From the NCBI GenBank assembly GCA_035513135.1, contig DATKCQ010000004.1:1-55269 (forward strand): a stretch of DNA of 55,269 nt. Direction: 5' to 3'. The notes beneath the pieces were generated by a model. The model saw only the letters and a program-made list of their open reading frames with translations. It did not search any database and was not told the origin of the DNA. This DNA comes from Thermohalobaculum sp035513135. GTDB lineage: Bacteria > Pseudomonadota > Alphaproteobacteria > Rhodobacterales > Rhodobacteraceae. Positions 51,620-55,269 of this stretch are shown in pieces; within the stretch, counting starts at the first letter, position 1; each line of letters starts with the position of its first letter. The translations under genes were made by a program, and so were the position numbers.

Positions 51620-52223
51620 TTTTATCCCGCCATTTCAATATGCTACGAACCTCATGGCCGGCTGACATCGAACTGCGGACTGGCCGGGCGGCGAACAGTC
51701 AACACGCGACTTCGCAACCCGCCGACCTGCAGGCAACACCTCCAGCTTGACGTATAGGCGAATCGCCGGAGTCGCGGCAACCGGCCAATCCTGCCGGTCC
51801 TGAACGCAGGCTCCCGCCGCAGACGCGGGGGCGTGGCGCATTGCGTGGGCTCTGCCACCTTCACGGCGCCTGAGGTGGGGCCGCAACTCGAAGAGCTTCA
51901 GGCTGCCGCGACCTGGCGCCGCGAACGTGACAGAGCCGCCCGTAAAGCCCCACAGAATACATCTCCCGGCCCTCAACTCGTTCGCCTCAGACGTCAAGGT
52001 GGCGGAATTTTACTCCGCGACGGTCAGAACATCCGTCCAATGCGACGGACAATCAATCACGTCGGCGATCTGGAAGGTCTTGCGTCAATGGACCGATTCT
52101 GTACGGATCGTGTTGAAGCAAAATAACACCGCAAGACGGGCTGAGGGCTTGGCAAGGGCACCGAACAGCGATGGCGGACTTCGGTCTACGCTGATACGCA
52201 CCTTCGACCAGACGGGCACCCGC
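51620..52223 (+). other. 604-bp lower-GC spacer without recognised gene
   Basis: This stretch just after tRNA-His is visibly less GC-rich than the rest of the window and has many short frames in all phases, none with a family I recognise. It joins in frame to the TRAP permease remnant. It may be foreign DNA brought in with that locus or decayed coding sequence. No integrase, inverted repeat or second tRNA copy was found. Confidence 0.55.
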
Positions 52224-52895
52224 ATGCCGGCGGCCACGTTGGCACTCGGCTTCATGGCCGTGCCGATGGTGCTGCTGCATCTCTACCAAGCGCACAGCTT
52301 CGAGATCGCGGATGGCAAGTTTCGGGCGATCCACCTCACCCTCCGTCTTCTCGTGGTGATCCTTGGCGGCCTCGAGCGGGTGGCGCCTGGCCGCATTGCC
52401 GTCCGCGCCTTCCTGATGCTGCTCGCCGTCCTCACGCTGGTGCCGCTCGGCTACGTGGTCTCCGAGTATCAGACGCTGGTCAACGACCGGCCGTTTCTCC
52501 CGGCACCGCAGGACCTGGCTGTCGGTCTTGTCCTGCTGGTGGTGACGCTGGTCGTGGCCTTCCGGTCAATCACCGGCTTCGCACAGAAGCTGTCGCATCT
52601 CGAGTGGTCGGGCGACAATCTCGGCCTGCTGATGATTCTGGCGGCGGCCACTGCGCTCGCTTTCGGGCTCGGCCTGCCCACCTCGGCGGCCTACGTGCTG
52701 GTGGCGCTGCTGGGCGCGCCGGCGCTGGCCGAACTTGGCGTGCCGCTGCTGGCGCTCATGCTGCCGGTCGCCTTCGGCCTGTTCTGGCCGGGCTGGCAGG
52801 CGACGCTGATCGGCATGGCGCTCTTCGCCGCCGTTCTGGCCTGGCAGATCTGGCTGCAGCGCCGCATGGCGACGGCCCAACAGGAAGGAAGCTGA
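52224..52895 (+). pseudogene. TRAP transporter fused permease (4TM/12TM), internally deleted remnant
   Basis: TAXI-type TRAP fused permeases are about 640-860 residues. Here only about 223 remain in one frame. The N-terminal part (LALGFMAVPMVLLHLYQA, FRAIHLTLRLLVVIL, PLGYVVSEYQTLV) matches the first helices of the small-subunit half. After VAFRSITGFAQ it jumps to KLSHLEWSGDNLGLLMILAAATALAFGLGLPTSAAYVLVALLGAPALAELGVPLLA (parts), which belongs late in the DctM half, and a second jump follows before the C-terminus. Some 400 residues of the core are missing. It precedes gamma-glutamyltransferase and a frameshifted substrate-binding protein, so the locus is decaying. Confidence 0.75.
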
Positions 52896-52898
52896 CGC

Positions 52899-54617
52899 AT
52901 GATGCCCAACCGTCCCGTCATCATGGCCGCCCGGCATGCCGTGTCCACGGGCCACTATCTCGCGACACAGGCCGGCTTCGCCGTGCTCGAGGCGGGGGGC
53001 AACGCGGTCGATGCCGGCGTCGCCGCCGGGCTGGTGCTGGGCGTGGTGCAGAGCGACATCGTCAACGTCGCTGGCGTGGCGCCGATGATCATCTGGCGCG
53101 CCGAGACCGGCGGGATGACCTCGATCGACGGGCTTGGCACCTGGCCCGCGGCGGTGACGCCCGACCTGTTCCAGCGGGAGCATGAAGGCCGCATCCCCGA
53201 GGGTCTCCTGCGCACGGTGGTGCCGGCGGCGCCGCATGCCTGGCTGACCGCGCTGGCGCGCTACGGCACGATGTCGCTCAGCGAGGTGGCGGCACCGGCC
53301 ATTCGCCTGGCGACCGAGGGCTTCGCCATGTTTCCGCTACTCGCCGACAATTTGCGCGACTGGCAGGCCGACTATGCGCGGTGGCCGTCGAGCGCCGCGA
53401 TCTACCTGCCCGGAGGCCGCCCGCCCGAGGTCGGCGAGCTGTTCGTGCAGGCCGATCTGGGCCGCAGCCTGCAATACATGGTGGACGAGGAGGCCGTCGC
53501 CGGCGGCAGTCGGGAGGACGGCATTGGGGCAGCACGCGATGCCTTCTACAAGGGCGACATCGCGCGCGCCATCGCCCGCTTCCACGCCGAGAACGGCGGA
53601 TTGCTGAGCGAGGCGGATCTCGCCGGCTACGCCTGCCGCGAGGAGCCGACCTGCCGCATCCGGTTCGCCGGCATCGAGGTGCACAGCTGCGGGCCCTGGA
53701 GCCAGGGACCGGCGCTGCCGCAAAGCCTCGCCATCCTGGCCGATGACGACCTGGCCGGGCTCGGGCACAACAGCCCGGCCTACATCCACCGGGTCGTGGA
53801 GGCGCTGAAGCTCGCCTTCGCCGACCGCGAGCGCCACTACGGCGACCCGCGCTTCGTCGATGTGCCGATCGAGGCGCTGCTGTCACCCGACTACGCACGG
53901 GCCCGCCGAAAGCTGATCGACGACGCCCGGGCGTGGCCGGAGATGCCGCCCGCGGGCGACCCCGGGACCGGCGCCGCCGTCGGGGAAAGCGCCACCATGC
54001 CGCCGCCCGCCTCGGGCGCCTCGCCGCCGCCGCACGACACCTCCTATGTCTGCGTCGTCGACCGCTGGGGCAACGCCTTCTCGGCCACCCCGAGCGATGT
54101 CTCGCGCGACACGCCGGTGATCCCCGGCACCGGCCTGTGCCCGTCCTCGCGCGGCTCGCAGAGCTGGGCCAACCCGGCGCACCCGTCCTCGGTGGCGCCG
54201 GGCAAGCGGCCGCGGCTGACGCCCAACCCGGCGCTCGCCCTGAAGGATGGCCGGCCCTTCCTGGTGTTCGGCTCGCCGGGCGGCGACGTGCAGACCCAGG
54301 CGATGCTGCAGGTGTTCCTCAACGTCGTGGTGTTCGGCATGGACGTGCAGTCGGCGGTCGAGGCGCCACGCTTCGCCTCGTTCAGCTTTCCGATCTCGTT
54401 CGAGCCGCACGAATACCACCCCGGCCGGCTCAACCTCGAGGCGCGGCTTCCCGAGGAGACCGGTGCGGCGCTGGCGGCGCTCGGCCACGAAATCGAGTGG
54501 TGGCCCGAGCGCACCTGGCGGGCCGGCTCGGTCTGCCTGATCCGGCCCGACCACGACGCCGGCATCCTGCACGCCGGCGCCGACTTCCGCCGTGCCGGCT
54601 ACGCCCTCGGCTGGTAG
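52899..54617 (+). CDS. Gamma-glutamyltransferase family protein
   Basis: GGT enzymes are Ntn hydrolases that cut gamma-glutamyl bonds, as in glutathione. The 572-residue product has AGFAVLEAGGNAVDAGVAAGLVLGVV (parts) early and the autocleavage region HDTSYVCVVDRWGNAFSATPSD with nucleophile Thr (about residue 381). No signal peptide is visible, so it is likely cytosolic, unlike classic periplasmic GGT. GGAAGGA lies upstream of the ATG. It appears intact between two damaged transporter genes; it could have hydrolysed imported gamma-glutamyl compounds. Confidence 0.87.
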   Translation: MMPNRPVIMAARHAVSTGHYLATQAGFAVLEAGGNAVDAGVAAGLVLGVVQSDIVNVAGVAPMIIWRAETGGMTSIDGLGTWPAAVTPDLFQREHEGRIPEGLLRTVVPAAPHAWLTALARYGTMSLSEVAAPAIRLATEGFAMFPLLADNLRDWQADYARWPSSAAIYLPGGRPPEVGELFVQADLGRSLQYMVDEEAVAGGSREDGIGAARDAFYKGDIARAIARFHAENGGLLSEADLAGYACREEPTCRIRFAGIEVHSCGPWSQGPALPQSLAILADDDLAGLGHNSPAYIHRVVEALKLAFADRERHYGDPRFVDVPIEALLSPDYARARRKLIDDARAWPEMPPAGDPGTGAAVGESATMPPPASGASPPPHDTSYVCVVDRWGNAFSATPSDVSRDTPVIPGTGLCPSSRGSQSWANPAHPSSVAPGKRPRLTPNPALALKDGRPFLVFGSPGGDVQTQAMLQVFLNVVVFGMDVQSAVEAPRFASFSFPISFEPHEYHPGRLNLEARLPEETGAALAALGHEIEWWPERTWRAGSVCLIRPDHDAGILHAGADFRRAGYALGW

Positions 54618-54655
54618 CCGGCAATGACCAATCACAGGAGAAGGGAGATGCCACC

Positions 54656-55269
54656 ATGGCCAATCGAACAGATGCCTTCGACCGGCCCGCTAGCCGCCGC
54701 GCGTCCTCGCCGGTGGTGCCGCGGCGTCCGTGCTGGCCGCGCTCGGGCCCGCCGGCCGCAGAGCCAGGTCCTGCAGATGGGCTCGGCCAGCCTCGGCGCC
54801 ACCGGCTACGTCATCATCGAGACCCTCTCGGCGATCGTGAACAAGCACAGCGACCCGAAGCTGCGCACCTCGTCCATGTCGACCGGTGGCGGGGCCGAGA
54901 ACATGGCCCTGCTCGGCGAGGGCCTGCTCGACTTCGGCCAGACCACCAGCGCCGACTGGCATCCGGCGATGAACCGCCTGCCGCCCTACAGCAAGCCTAT
55001 CGAGGTGGAGCAGATGTTCTCCTACATGGTGTGGTCGCCCACCCTCCTGGTGCGCGCCGACTCGGACATCACCTCGATCGATGACCTCGTGGGCCAGCGG
55101 GTCTCGACCGGCCCGGCCGGCGGATCGGCGACACGCGTCTACAAGTCCCTGTTCAAGGCGGCAGGCATGACCGAAACGGTCGAGCTGCACCACGCGAGCT
55201 GGCGCGGCAGCTACGACGCCTTCAAGCAGGGGGCGGTGGCCGCGGTCAGCGGCATCTTCACCGTCGGCA
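54656..55269 (+). pseudogene. TAXI-family TRAP substrate-binding protein, frameshifted and cut by window edge
   Basis: From about 54765 the frame reads QSQVLQMGSASLGATGYVIIETLSAIVNKHSDPKLRTSS (parts), then FSYMVWSPTLLVRADSDITSIDDLVGQRVSTGPAGGSATRVY, typical of TAXI solute-binding proteins. The region before it should be a Tat or Sec signal. It is present but spread over three frames: MANRTDAFDRPASRRA in one, VLAGGAAASVLAALGPAGRR in the next, then the mature part in the third. At least two small indels are needed, so the protein would not be exported unless an internal ATG (54777) is used. It is the third part of a TRAP system with the remnant permease. The 3' end is beyond the window. Confidence 0.75.

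Noticed and set aside
51635..51997. 120-codon reverse frame beyond tRNA-His
   Set aside because: No ribosome site and no recognisable domain; composition looks like an artefact of the high-GC frames.
52053..52334. 93-codon reverse frame considered as a transposase fragment
   Set aside because: No DDE or HUH motif and no inverted repeats around it.

Overview
This window is a high-GC (roughly 70%) stretch of an alphaproteobacterial chromosome, most likely from the Rhodobacterales or a close relative. The evidence is gene order: tig-clpP-clpX-lon, glnB-glnA, DUF6476/rluD-rpoH, hisD-UPF0262-phosphatase-infA-maf-rne, folP-glmM and the DUF2849-sulfite reductase-DUF934-cysH block. A Kdo cytidylyltransferase shows a Gram-negative envelope. 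Intergenic spaces carry CTAG-ended palindromic repeats.

Layout. 1-660: the edge of what may be an integrated element (partial small gene, divergent HTH regulator) lying against the 3' end of tRNA-Val. 670-7213: leftward proteostasis block tig, clpP, clpX, lon, with a clear terminator after lon, a heat-shock type promoter before lon and a sigma70 promoter before clpX; tRNA-Leu sits upstream of tig. 7374-15883: bifunctional NAD(P)HX repair enzyme, glnBA with a sigma54 promoter, a small zincin, an unusual subtilase, a c-type cytochrome, a CaiB/BaiF enzyme and a P1 (NylC/DmpA-like) self-processing hydrolase. 15882-21919: rluD, rpoH, a hypothetical membrane protein, then cysQ-kdsB-galU. 22063-31427: the conserved hisD to yacG cluster, interrupted before yacG by an RND efflux pair. 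31524-39383: an flbT without other flagellar genes, a RodZ-like protein, a MarR/LdtR-like regulator, a hydroxyacid dehydrogenase, sdhE, a ROK kinase, an HTH protein and an aspartate aminotransferase. 39545-44357: an assimilatory sulfur cassette, from NADPH through a reductase and ferredoxin to sulfite reductase, plus cysH. 44519-51000: folP-glmM, an HD hydrolase with a NrtR-like Nudix regulator, and a soluble histidine kinase with an SHMT-like enzyme. 51543-55269: tRNA-His followed by a lower-GC gap and a decaying TAXI-type TRAP transporter locus around an intact gamma-glutamyltransferase.

No classical defence island, CRISPR array, prophage structural module or complete insertion sequence is visible. 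The most unusual signals are (i) the CTAG-ended repeats, one of which supplies both stop codons of two convergent genes, (ii) many short tandem duplications (11, 12, 13, 15 and 18 bp) at start regions or in frame within proteins, (iii) the eroded TRAP locus, and (iv) a hexamer cluster between tRNA-Val and the HTH gene that could be recombinase or repressor sites.
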